From positions 1 to 41,419 of the forward strand of contig JABABS010000036.1 in the NCBI GenBank assembly GCA_014238125.1: a stretch of 41,419 nucleotides of DNA, written 5' to 3'. The stretch is from Phycisphaerales bacterium. GTDB taxonomy: Bacteria > Planctomycetota > Phycisphaerae > Phycisphaerales > SM1A02. Made by a program: the position numbers and the translations under genes. Position 1 is the stretch's first letter. Every line of letters begins with the position of its first letter. Below are positions 30,286 to 37,603 of the stretch, piece after piece. The notes beneath the pieces were generated by a model that worked only from the letters and a program-made list of their open reading frames with translations, searched no databases and was not told where the DNA came from.

Positions 30286-30327
30286 AAAACGCATCCCACT
30301 GCCAAAAGGCAGCGGGACGATCGTTTT
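30286..30327 (+). terminator. Intrinsic terminator after alr
   Basis: TCCCACTGCC pairs with GGCAGCGGGA (one mismatch) around an AAAA loop. An outer AAAACG/CGTTTT pair makes it usable on both strands. It lies 50 nt after the alr stop and is followed at once by a purine run (GGAGAGAGAGAAGAGAGAG, 30328-30346). Confidence 0.8.
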
Positions 30328-30353
30328 GGAGAGAGAGAAGAGAGAGTTTGTTG

Positions 30354-30453
30354 CGCGAATGCTGTCGAGCCCAAGGAACGGTAACGTTAGGTGGGTCGGC
30401 CCGTGGGCGGTCCCTTTAAGTGCTACTTTCATTACTTGGGCTCGAAAGCACGC
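30354..30453 (+). ncRNA. Candidate novel structured RNA with a three-way-junction fold
   Basis: A perfect 11-bp stem TCGAGCCCAAG (30365-30375) with CTTGGGCTCGA (30435-30445) extends outward through TGCT/AGCA and GCG/CGC with a small mismatch and a bulge. Inside are two hairpins: AACG-GTAA-CGTT with a GNRA-type tetraloop (30377-30388), and GGG.C.GCC-CGTG-GGC.G.CCC (30393-30414). The strand is uncertain because the stems work in both. It fills part of the 406-nt gene-free gap between alr and mqnA. No known RNA family is recognised. Confidence 0.5.
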
Positions 30454-30600
30454 TGTTCCACTCCAACTATCGGCTAATTATTCTTGGTAGTTAACGATTA
30501 CGTCAAATTTTTATACGACCGATAATCTCTGCTCCGATATCCACGTACCCAGTCCCATAGCCGGCGTTGAACCTGACCTCGTATCTGAAATCCAATGGAA

Positions 30601-30635
30601 TGTTCTAGAACAGTTCTTGCGTAGTCAATTATGAT
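30601..30635 (+). promoter_or_regulatory. mqnA: mqnA promoter with overlapping palindromic operator
   Basis: TGTTCTAGAACA (30601-30612) is a perfect palindrome, overlapped by AGAACAGTTCT (30607-30617). A -10 TATGAT lies at 30630-30635, 17 nt after AGAACA (30607-30612) as a weak -35. The start site would fall at about the ATG 30643, again a leaderless arrangement. Confidence 0.4.
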
Positions 30636-30642
30636 GCACAGG

Positions 30643-31452
30643 ATGCAGCAAGTTCGATTAGGTGTCGTGAGTTTTCTCAATACTGTGCCGTTGATAGATG
30701 GCTTGGAGACGATTGAGGGTATTTCTTTGATTCCAAAGGTGCCAAGTTCCCTAATTGGTTGTTTAGAAGCAGGTGAGGTTGATCTCGCACTGTCTTCGTC
30801 GATTGATTATCAAAAATCTCAAGAATCTCTTCGAATACTCAAAGTTGGTCTTCTTAGTAGTGATGGCCCCACACTTACCGTTCGTCTACGTAGCCGAGTA
30901 CCAATTGAAGAGGTACAAGAAGTTCATTGCGATGTTGATAGCCACACATCAGTTGCCTTATTGCAAATAGTGATGAAGGATACGTACGGGAAGAACATCA
31001 AAGTGATCCCGACGGAAATTCGCAATTTTGGTGAAAGTAAAAATTATTGGCCAGAATCAGTATTGATGATTGGCGACAAAGTCGTTTCAAGTACGAGCGA
31101 TCATGAATATGAACTTGATCTTGGAGAAGCGTGGAAAGAAAAGACCGGACTCCCGTTCGTGTTTGCGATTTGGATGGGCAAGTCAGACCTTGCCCCAGAA
31201 ATTGTAGAGCTTGCCACAATTTCTTTAGAGAGACAATTAAAAAGAAATAAACAATGTCTTGAACAAATTGTTGCAACTGCCGCGCCAAACCGAGGGTGGA
31301 ACAAAGAAGAAGCGTTACTGTATGTTGGAGAAACGATGCAATACTCGTGGAGTAAAAGACACGAAACCTCACTTCAATTATTCTTTGAACATGCAAAAGA
31401 AATGAATCTTATTTCTGGCGATTACAAAATTAAATTTTTTGGTTGGGAATAA
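30643..31452 (+). CDS. mqnA: Chorismate dehydratase MqnA (futalosine menaquinone pathway)
   Basis: 269 residues from the ATG at 30643 (MQQVRLGVVSFLNTVPLIDGL); ATGs at 30631 and 30634 are alternatives. The N-terminus matches MqnA, a periplasmic-binding-protein-like fold that dehydrates chorismate to 3-[(1-carboxyvinyl)oxy]benzoate, the first step of the futalosine route. DLALSSSIDYQKS, CDVDSHTSVALLQI and MIGDKVV are further family-like segments, as is LDLGEAWKEKTGLPFVFAIW. It shows that the organism probably makes menaquinone by the futalosine route. The next gene begins 3 nt later and is probably cotranscribed. Confidence 0.9.
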   Translation: MQQVRLGVVSFLNTVPLIDGLETIEGISLIPKVPSSLIGCLEAGEVDLALSSSIDYQKSQESLRILKVGLLSSDGPTLTVRLRSRVPIEEVQEVHCDVDSHTSVALLQIVMKDTYGKNIKVIPTEIRNFGESKNYWPESVLMIGDKVVSSTSDHEYELDLGEAWKEKTGLPFVFAIWMGKSDLAPEIVELATISLERQLKRNKQCLEQIVATAAPNRGWNKEEALLYVGETMQYSWSKRHETSLQLFFEHAKEMNLISGDYKIKFFGWE

Positions 31453-31455
31453 ACA

Positions 31456-33009
31456 ATGCCTATTTCGCCGCAGTTTCGAATAAAAGAAATGCGAGAACTT
31501 GGCGATCAAATTAAAATTGCACCGGAGCACATACGCAAGAAACAGATGGTTTCTTGTGAATTACTCGCTGGCGAAATAGAAAGTGATATCCTGTATCCTC
31601 TAGATTATGTTATTTTTCGCTTGACTGGTTATAGAGTTGATTCTGAAAATCAACCTGTGCTTCTTGGAGATCCACTGAAAAGTGATCTTGTTTCTTTAGT
31701 TGCAATCATAAGTAGAGCGCTTTCTCTCTCTTCGGAGAATATGTTAGCAGCCGAACAAGTAGCAGAGCTTTTTAAAGTTTCAATGAGAACGGTTAGCCGT
31801 TTACGAAAAGAAGGTTTGGTTTTTCATTGGGTAATTGATAAGAATGGCAAACGAAGGATTGGTTGCAACAAACAAACTGCGTTGCAATTTTTAAGTTCAC
31901 ATAAAGAGCGTCTCCAATCAGCAACTTGTTTTTCACAACTTTCACTAAAAGAACAAAAAACAATTATGCATGCGGCGCAGTCATATAAAGGCAAAGAACT
32001 TTCGCTGAATGCGCTTGCAAGAGAACTTGCTAAAAAAAATCATCGAGGCTTAGAAACCATTCGTTTACTCATAAAAAATGATGAAAAAGTGCAAAAAGTG
32101 TGTAAGCAAACACCCCCGTTTGATCAAAATGATACGCGTCTTGTTCAACGAGCTCTTCAATCTGGTGTTCGATGGAGAACAATACAAAATCGTTTTCGAC
32201 GTACAATCCCAGCCCTTCGAAAAGCACTGTTGCGTTTAAAATCACAAGATTTACACGAGGACTCGATTCCGTTTGTTGCGATGCCATCTTTTTCACGGCA
32301 AGACGCAGAAGAAGTGATCCTTGGCGTGCGTAAAGTGGCAGATACTTCTGCGCCAAGGTTATTTGTAGATGTAGATGAAATGCATGCTTCATCTTTTTCT
32401 GAAAGTGACGAATTGTCACTTGTTTCTGCAATGCATTTGCTCAGTTTCAGAGCAACAAATGCAATAAAAATGCTTCCATATTCGCCACGAGCGTGTGAAA
32501 TTGATCGAATAGAAACTGATCTTCGTTGGATATTCGTGCTTCGTCAACAGCTGGTTTTATCTGCATTGCCAGTTGGATTAGCAGTTTTTGTGCAACACGT
32601 TGAGAGACCACTTTTTGAATTGCCTTTGCAACAGTCTCTTGAAATAACGAGAAGAACCCTTGCAACTATATGGGATGTAGTTTCGAACATTGACCCTAAT
32701 CGTGGACAAAAAGTAAGTCGTCTTGCTGCCACTCAAATTGACAGAATGCTTTCGAGAGAAGCTTCAATCGCTAGGCCAAAGCGCGCTGCAGCAAAAAGGC
32801 AATCAATGTCGATGTTGTTTCCGTCTAGTGCACTTGTTTCTTGGTCGCGTTTATTGCCAAAAAAAGAACCAGAAGTAATTCCAAGTAAAAATAGAGAAAT
32901 GTACGAAATGCGCTTTGGTTGGAAAGGTAAACCAAAGACGATCAGCGAAATTGCTTCGCTTTTAGACTGTAGTGAAGTATTGGTAACACGAGTACTTCGG
33001 AGGTGGTAA
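31456..33009 (+). CDS. Divergent sigma-70-like protein with N-terminal helix-turn-helix
   Basis: 517 residues, no signal peptide. Residues about 96-135 form a MerR/excisionase-like HTH (LAAEQVAELFKVSMRTVSRLRKEG, then a DKNGKRRI hairpin). Residues about 350-440 resemble a worn sigma region 2/3 (IFVLRQQLVLSALPVGLAVF, then DVVSNIDPNRGQKVSRLAAT, matching the 'fDp.rG..fs.ya' pattern). The last 40 residues resemble sigma region 4 (YEMRFGWKGKPKTISEIASL, LDCSEVLVTRVLRRW). It is probably a DNA-binding transcription regulator or atypical sigma factor; the assignment is from pattern only. It follows mqnA by 3 nt. Its stop lies in the terminator of the converging rpsI gene. Confidence 0.6.
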   Translation: MPISPQFRIKEMRELGDQIKIAPEHIRKKQMVSCELLAGEIESDILYPLDYVIFRLTGYRVDSENQPVLLGDPLKSDLVSLVAIISRALSLSSENMLAAEQVAELFKVSMRTVSRLRKEGLVFHWVIDKNGKRRIGCNKQTALQFLSSHKERLQSATCFSQLSLKEQKTIMHAAQSYKGKELSLNALARELAKKNHRGLETIRLLIKNDEKVQKVCKQTPPFDQNDTRLVQRALQSGVRWRTIQNRFRRTIPALRKALLRLKSQDLHEDSIPFVAMPSFSRQDAEEVILGVRKVADTSAPRLFVDVDEMHASSFSESDELSLVSAMHLLSFRATNAIKMLPYSPRACEIDRIETDLRWIFVLRQQLVLSALPVGLAVFVQHVERPLFELPLQQSLEITRRTLATIWDVVSNIDPNRGQKVSRLAATQIDRMLSREASIARPKRAAAKRQSMSMLFPSSALVSWSRLLPKKEPEVIPSKNREMYEMRFGWKGKPKTISEIASLLDCSEVLVTRVLRRW

Positions 33010-33012
33010 AAA

Positions 33013-33043
33013 AAGCGGTTGCAACCAATGGTTGCAACCGCTT
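33013..33043 (-). terminator. Terminator of the rplM-rpsI operon
   Basis: A perfect 14-bp stem AAGCGGTTGCAACC/GGTTGCAACCGCTT with a 3-nt loop, followed on the minus strand by a run of T (complement of A at 33008-33014). It starts 4 nt after the stop of the converging sigma-like gene. Confidence 0.93.
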
Positions 33044-33068
33044 GTAGAAGTCTTGTGTAATATTTGGT

Positions 33069-33656
33069 TTAACGCTTGGAAAATTGGAAGCGCTTGCGTG
33101 CACCCGGTTGACCTGGCTTCTTGCGTTCCACTTTTCGTGGATCACGAGAGAGGTATCCGTTGTCTCGCAAAATACTTTCAAGGGAAGGATCATACTTAGC
33201 AAGTGCTCGACCCAAACCAAGAATGATTGCACCAGTTTGACCGGTATAACCACCACCATTTGCGTTCACGAAAACATCAACAGAACCTTTTGTGTTCGTC
33301 TTTTCGAGAACAGTCAAAATATTTTGATGATCGCGCGTTTCTGAGAAAAAGTCAGTAAGTTTTTTCTTGTTGACTTGGAACTCGCCGTTGCCTGGACGAA
33401 TTCGGACGCGAGCAACAGCAGCTTTACGCCGTCCTGTACCCCACCACCAATGACCGTCAGGCGCATCGCCAGATGGTGTTGGAATTGGCTTTGATTCAAT
33501 TTTTTTTACAGGCGCCTTTGTTTTAGAAACTTCTTTTTTTGGAGAAGTTTTTTCTGCTACAACTTCTGCAGTTGTTTCTTTAACCGCGGGGGATTCTGAT
33601 CCGGGGGTTTCAGCCTTAGGCGTATTTTCTGGAGTAGGATTATTTTCTTCGGTCAT
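33069..33656 (-). CDS. rpsI: 30S ribosomal protein S9 with long N-terminal extension
   Basis: 195 residues against about 130 for typical uS9. The core begins near residue 68 (HWWWGTGRRKAAVARVRIRPG) and continues normally: GYTGQTGAIILGLGRAL, LRDNGYLSRDPRKVERKKPG, ending KRFQFSKR, the tail that reaches the ribosomal P site. The first 65 residues are low-complexity, rich in Pro, Glu, Lys, Thr and Ala (ESPAVKETTAEVVAEK), and probably disordered. No internal ATG at the usual S9 start is seen, so the extension appears real. It forms the classical rplM-rpsI operon. Confidence 0.95.
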   Translation of the reverse strand: MTEENNPTPENTPKAETPGSESPAVKETTAEVVAEKTSPKKEVSKTKAPVKKIESKPIPTPSGDAPDGHWWWGTGRRKAAVARVRIRPGNGEFQVNKKKLTDFFSETRDHQNILTVLEKTNTKGSVDVFVNANGGGYTGQTGAIILGLGRALAKYDPSLESILRDNGYLSRDPRKVERKKPGQPGARKRFQFSKR

Positions 33657-33734
33657 GGTGTTCGTAGACTCTTGGAGTCCCTCTTGAGAACGTGGTGAGT
33701 GTGATGTCGCGAGTGCGACGAGACAATGTGTAAT

Positions 33735-34169
33735 TTAGCAAGCCAACTCAGTTGGTTGTTGGTTTGTGTGTGGGTGAGTTGCACCTTTATAAACTTTGAG
33801 CCTTCGGAACATATCACGTCCGAGGCGTGATTTTGGAAGCATTCTTCGAACAGCTTCTTCAACGATTCGCTCTGGATGTTTTTCTGCCAAATCGCTGTAT
33901 TTGTGTGCTTTCAAACCACCGGGGTAGCCACTGTAAACGAGTTGCGTTTTTTGTTCTAGTTTACGACCAGTCAATACAATATTTTCTGCATTTGTCACAA
34001 TGACAAAGTCGCCAGTGAGCACGTGTGGTGTCCATTCTGGTCGGTGCTTGCCCATAAGGTGTGTAGCAATTGTTGTAGCCATACGTCCAAGGATCTTACC
34101 CGAGGCGTTTACATGGACCCAATTTGGTTCAATTTCACCAGTCTTAGCAAATGTTGTTTGGCGTGGCAT
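33735..34169 (-). CDS. rplM: 50S ribosomal protein L13
   Basis: 144 residues, standard for uL13. Typical segments: WVHVNASGKILGRMATTIAT, LMGKHRPEWTPHVLTGDFVI, NAENIVLTGRKLEQK, YSGYPGGLK, EAVRRMLPKSRLGRDMFRRL, KVYKGATHPHTNQQP. It is an early-assembling large-subunit protein. GAGGA lies upstream of the ATG. It is first in the rplM-rpsI operon, transcribed from the strong promoter at 34215-34243, with rpsI 78 nt downstream. Confidence 0.97.
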   Translation of the reverse strand: MPRQTTFAKTGEIEPNWVHVNASGKILGRMATTIATHLMGKHRPEWTPHVLTGDFVIVTNAENIVLTGRKLEQKTQLVYSGYPGGLKAHKYSDLAEKHPERIVEEAVRRMLPKSRLGRDMFRRLKVYKGATHPHTNQQPTELAC

Positions 34170-34214
34170 AGTCGTTCATTCCTCATTCTGTCCCTTCATT
34201 GGGACGAACACATA

Positions 34215-34243
34215 AAAGTACCGAAAAACCGACCATTTGTCAA
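34215..34243 (-). promoter_or_regulatory. rplM: Strong rplM promoter TTGACA-17-TACTTT
   Basis: On the minus strand consensus TTGACA (34238-34243), a 17-nt spacer and TACTTT (34215-34220). The start site is about 40 nt before the rplM ATG. Its -35 coincides with the far-upstream ATG (34237) of the divergent protease gene, which argues for the later start of that gene. Confidence 0.75.
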
Positions 34244-34269
34244 CTGCTTTGGGTGGTATTATTCCATAC

Positions 34270-35664
34270 ATGCTGCATCGATATTCACCATTTGTAAAAA
34301 CGGCTTGGGTTCTCATTACACTCTTTGTGGGTGCTTTTGCAGCACTTCAGGCCATTCCTGAGGGTGTTGATGATGCTGGAAACAGTGAAGATGCCACGGG
34401 ATTGGTCATCGTCCGGCTGCAGGCGGAAATTATTCTCGGCGAGGGTGTGCTCATGGGCGCACCAGAGAGTTTGTCTTCTAGTGCTTTTCCACTTGATGCA
34501 GGCACGGTAGGGCAACGTCAGCGGTACATCGCCTTCATGCTCGCTTTAGGCGATATAGAAGCCGCAAGTTCTGCTGCACTCCGAATGCAGGGTGAATTGA
34601 CATCCGAGGGGATGGAGATGACAGAACAGGAATTCAAAACGCAGGAGATGCTCGACATTTTAGTTGACGGTGGAACATTGCCAAGCGATCATACATTTCT
34701 TGCCCAATCGCTTGGATGGTTTGGAACTTTTCTTCAGGCAGACGAAACAGGACGAAAAGAGATTGAATCAACTGCTGTAACAAAAGTTTTGGTTTTGAGC
34801 GCTGTTTCGTTAATTGTTGGGATTTTTGCGGTCGTTGGCTTGATCTTAGTAATCGTAAAATTAGTGAAAGCATTTGATGGCAAATTAAAATCTGGAATGG
34901 GACAACCTGAACAGCATCATGGAATCTACGCTGAAGTGTTTGCCCTCTGGCTTGTAGTTTTCGTTGGGTTTACAACAGTTGCTGGGATTTTAGGATCAGT
35001 TGTTGCAGTTGGAAATGCGGCAATGAGTTTGATATTCGTGCTAATAGCTTTCTTTGGAAGTCTCGTCGTTCTTTTTTGGGCTCGCTTACGAGGTATTTCA
35101 TTCAAGCAAATTCGCGCAGACATCGGGTGGACGACTGGCAGAGGGCTGGTCCGTGAGATTTTTACAGGTTTTGCTGGTTATGCAATGATGCTCCCTTTTT
35201 TAGGCATTGGGGTATTGATCACGCTGTTACTTTTTGTAGCGCAACAACTTTTGACTGGAGGCGCAGATACCCAACCGTTTCAGGGAACCGGCGGAGGATC
35301 ACACCCAATTATTGTTGATTTGTCAAACGGTGTGTGGTCCACAAAACTCTTGTTAATTTTTATGGCAGCCGTTGCAGCGCCAGTTGTTGAGGAAACAGTG
35401 TTTCGCGGCGTTCTGTACCGGCAACTTCGTTCATCAAGTTGTAAGTTTCCAAAAGCACTTAGCATTATTTGTAGCGTTTTTATTGTTTCATTTGTTTTTG
35501 CTGCTATTCACCCGCAAGGATGGATTGCTATTCCAGCACTGATGGGAATTGCAGTTGGCATGAACTTGATGCGAGAGTGGCGGGGTTCACTCATTCCATC
35601 GATGGTTGTACATGGCGTGAGTAACGGAATTATTGTTTCGATGATGGTATTTATGTTACGTTAA
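34270..35664 (+). CDS. CPBP-family intramembrane metalloprotease (Abi-like)
   Basis: 464 residues from the ATG at 34270; the frame is open to 34237, but that start overlaps the rplM promoter. A leading hydrophobic segment (TAWVLITLFVGAFAAL) is followed by an extracytoplasmic region of about 150 residues and then multiple membrane helices. The CPBP catalytic motifs are present: PVVEETVFRGVLYRQL (EExxxR), FAAIHPQGW (FxxxH) and MVVHGVSNGII (HxxxN). Relatives include Rce1-type CAAX proteases and bacteriocin-immunity proteins; the substrate is unknown. The large N-terminal soluble region is extra compared with minimal family members. Confidence 0.85.
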   Translation: MLHRYSPFVKTAWVLITLFVGAFAALQAIPEGVDDAGNSEDATGLVIVRLQAEIILGEGVLMGAPESLSSSAFPLDAGTVGQRQRYIAFMLALGDIEAASSAALRMQGELTSEGMEMTEQEFKTQEMLDILVDGGTLPSDHTFLAQSLGWFGTFLQADETGRKEIESTAVTKVLVLSAVSLIVGIFAVVGLILVIVKLVKAFDGKLKSGMGQPEQHHGIYAEVFALWLVVFVGFTTVAGILGSVVAVGNAAMSLIFVLIAFFGSLVVLFWARLRGISFKQIRADIGWTTGRGLVREIFTGFAGYAMMLPFLGIGVLITLLLFVAQQLLTGGADTQPFQGTGGGSHPIIVDLSNGVWSTKLLLIFMAAVAAPVVEETVFRGVLYRQLRSSSCKFPKALSIICSVFIVSFVFAAIHPQGWIAIPALMGIAVGMNLMREWRGSLIPSMVVHGVSNGIIVSMMVFMLR

Positions 35665-35682
35665 AGAACTTCGAAAACCGTC

Positions 35683-36771
35683 TTATTGCACACTCAACGT
35701 TGGACGGTTAGGCTCCCTTAACGATGCTGTTTGCGCAAGATTTTTGCAAACGCAATCAAATGCATTGGACATCGCTTCATTGATTTCCCAGTTTTTTAGT
35801 GGTTCGCCCGTATCAGCGGCAATTCGCATGTCTGGGTGAATTGGAATTTCACCTAGGTAATCAATATTCATTGCTGCCGCCATCTGCTGACCACCACCAC
35901 GACCAAATAGGTCATATTCCTTGCCGTCATCAGCTACAAAGTAACTCATATTTTCAACAAGCCCAAGAATTGGAACACCTAGTTGTTCAAACATACGAAC
36001 TGCTCTTCGAGCATCATCTTGAGCTACTACTTGCGGTGTGCAAACAATTACTGCACCCGCTAATGGGAGGAGTTGAGCAAGCGAAAGGGGAACATCGCCA
36101 GTGCCCGGAGGAAGGTCAACAATTAAGTAGTCAAGTTCACCCCAACTTGTTTGGGTTGCAAGTTGACTGAATGCACTGTGCGCTCTTGGTCCTCGCCAAA
36201 TAAGCGCGCGATCTGGTTCAACAAGTTTTCCTATAGTTATTGCTTTGATGCCATGTACTTCAAATGGTAGAAGTTGATTATTTTCTGTTTTGGATTCAAG
36301 ACTGCGTAGACCAAGCATGGTGGTCATTGATGGCCCGTAAATATCGCCATCAAGCAAACCAACTTTCGCACCTTGCTTTGCGAGACCAATTGCAAGCAAT
36401 GTAGCAACTGTTGATTTTCCAACGCCGCCCTTACCAGCACCAACAGCAATTATTTTCTTAACATTTGGGAGGGGGTTTGTCTCTTCGCGAACACGTTCGT
36501 TAGCAGATCGCATATCAGAGGAAAAAGTGACGTTGACACGAGCAACACCTTCGCCATGTTCTTGTCCCGCTTGGCGAAGGGCTGCTTCAATTTGTTCTTT
36601 GATTTGCTCTCTAAGGGGGCTATCTGCTGATGAGAGTTGAATCTCAATTGAGATATCATCACCGTCACTTTGCAGATCTTTTACCATTCCTGCAGTGACA
36701 ATATCTTTGCCAATGTCCGTTTCTACCACCGTGGCGAGGGCGTTGCGGAGTTGTGCGGGTTGAAGGGGCAT
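35683..36771 (-). CDS. mrp: Mrp/ApbC-family Fe-S cluster carrier ATPase
   Basis: 362 residues. Residues 5-85 form the MIP18/DUF59-like domain (LRNALATVVETDIGKDIV). Residues 104-360 are the ParA/MinD-like ATPase with deviant Walker A GAGKGGVGKST (111-121), GLLDGDIYGPSM, and DYLIVDLPPGTGD. Mrp proteins bind and deliver Fe-S clusters. The usual CxxC after VENMSYF is absent: the segment reads VADDGKEYDLFGRGG, as in some cyanobacterial members. Cluster binding may use other ligands or be lost. The gene has its own promoter with a palindrome in the spacer (36802-36832). Confidence 0.92.
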   Translation of the reverse strand: MPLQPAQLRNALATVVETDIGKDIVTAGMVKDLQSDGDDISIEIQLSSADSPLREQIKEQIEAALRQAGQEHGEGVARVNVTFSSDMRSANERVREETNPLPNVKKIIAVGAGKGGVGKSTVATLLAIGLAKQGAKVGLLDGDIYGPSMTTMLGLRSLESKTENNQLLPFEVHGIKAITIGKLVEPDRALIWRGPRAHSAFSQLATQTSWGELDYLIVDLPPGTGDVPLSLAQLLPLAGAVIVCTPQVVAQDDARRAVRMFEQLGVPILGLVENMSYFVADDGKEYDLFGRGGGQQMAAAMNIDYLGEIPIHPDMRIAADTGEPLKNWEINEAMSNAFDCVCKNLAQTASLREPNRPTLSVQ

Positions 36772-36801
36772 AATTTAGTACCTTTCCTAGCGAATTATTG
36801 C

Positions 36802-36832
36802 ATTATACCGTTCAATTGAACCGTTGAATCAA
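36802..36832 (-). promoter_or_regulatory. mrp: mrp promoter with palindromic operator in the spacer
   Basis: On the minus strand TATAAT (36802-36807), with TTGATT (36827-36832) 19 nt upstream. The perfect palindrome GTTCAATTGAAC (36810-36821) sits between them, where a bound repressor would block RNA polymerase. GGAAAGG precedes the mrp ATG. Confidence 0.5.
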
Positions 36833-36859
36833 TATGCCCCAAATAAAAGGAACATCATT

Positions 36860-37603
36860 ATGACTTTACGAACATACTTCGGTTTAGGAATACTCGTTTC
36901 ACTTGCAACGTGTAGTTCAGTAACTCTTGCACAAGAACCCGCAGAAGATATTCTTGCGGGACCCTCTGTCCAAGACGAGGAAGTAACACAAGAAGATATG
37001 CGTGCAGAACAGTTGCGAGTGACAGGAAAAGGCAATAGAAATCAGCAATCTCGGCAACAAGACCGAGTGTGGATGAAGACATTGCAGTCGCTTGACTTGT
37101 CAAAGGAACAGCAAACTGAGATTCAATCTTTAGTTCATCAATTGCAGAAGGCTAAAGAAGAGTTTCAGAAAACGTACGGAGCAGAGTTAACCAAAATTCG
37201 CAAGGAACAACGAAAAGCAAATAACGCCGCTTTCGCCGCACAAGCGGCGAAAGAATCGGAAAATGCTAATGTGTTGATGAAACTGGCACCAAAGCCAGAA
37301 GAATATCAAGCAAAAGTTTGGATTTTATTGACCGAAAATCAACAACATAGTTTTCAACAAAAGTACCAAGCGGAACTTGAAAAATTAGAAAAAAGTCTTG
37401 AAAAACGGAAAGGTAATCACGATCCAATGATGGATGAAATGGACGAGCCTAAGAAAGGTTCTGGATCCAAAAACTTCCCATTCCGTGACCGAAATAGACC
37501 ACAGAAAGATGAACGGCAGTTTGATAGGAACAATCAAGATGATGTATCTCTTCGTAGGGCTAGATTCCTTCGCCGTTTGCAGAAATTACAAAACGATAGT
37601 TAA
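36860..37603 (+). CDS. Exported hypothetical protein, Spy/LTXXQ-like helical
   Basis: 247 residues from the ATG at 36860, which has AAAGGA upstream; the ORF extends to 36824 but lacks a ribosome-binding site there. Signal peptide MTLRTYFGLGILVSLATCSSVTLAQ. Residues about 75-185 are charged helices with a DLSKEQQTEIQSLV segment reminiscent of the LTxxQ repeats in Spy/CpxP periplasmic chaperones. The C-terminal 60 residues are very basic and acidic mixed, low complexity, ending in RRARFLRRLQKLQ. It is probably a periplasmic protein; function unknown. The stop overlaps that of the converging sulfotransferase by 4 bp. Confidence 0.65.
   Translation: MTLRTYFGLGILVSLATCSSVTLAQEPAEDILAGPSVQDEEVTQEDMRAEQLRVTGKGNRNQQSRQQDRVWMKTLQSLDLSKEQQTEIQSLVHQLQKAKEEFQKTYGAELTKIRKEQRKANNAAFAAQAAKESENANVLMKLAPKPEEYQAKVWILLTENQQHSFQQKYQAELEKLEKSLEKRKGNHDPMMDEMDEPKKGSGSKNFPFRDRNRPQKDERQFDRNNQDDVSLRRARFLRRLQKLQNDS

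Noticed and set aside
34237-34269. ATG 34237 as the start of the CPBP protease
   Set aside because: It lies on the -35 element of the strong divergent rplM promoter and adds only 11 residues before the hydrophobic N-terminus.
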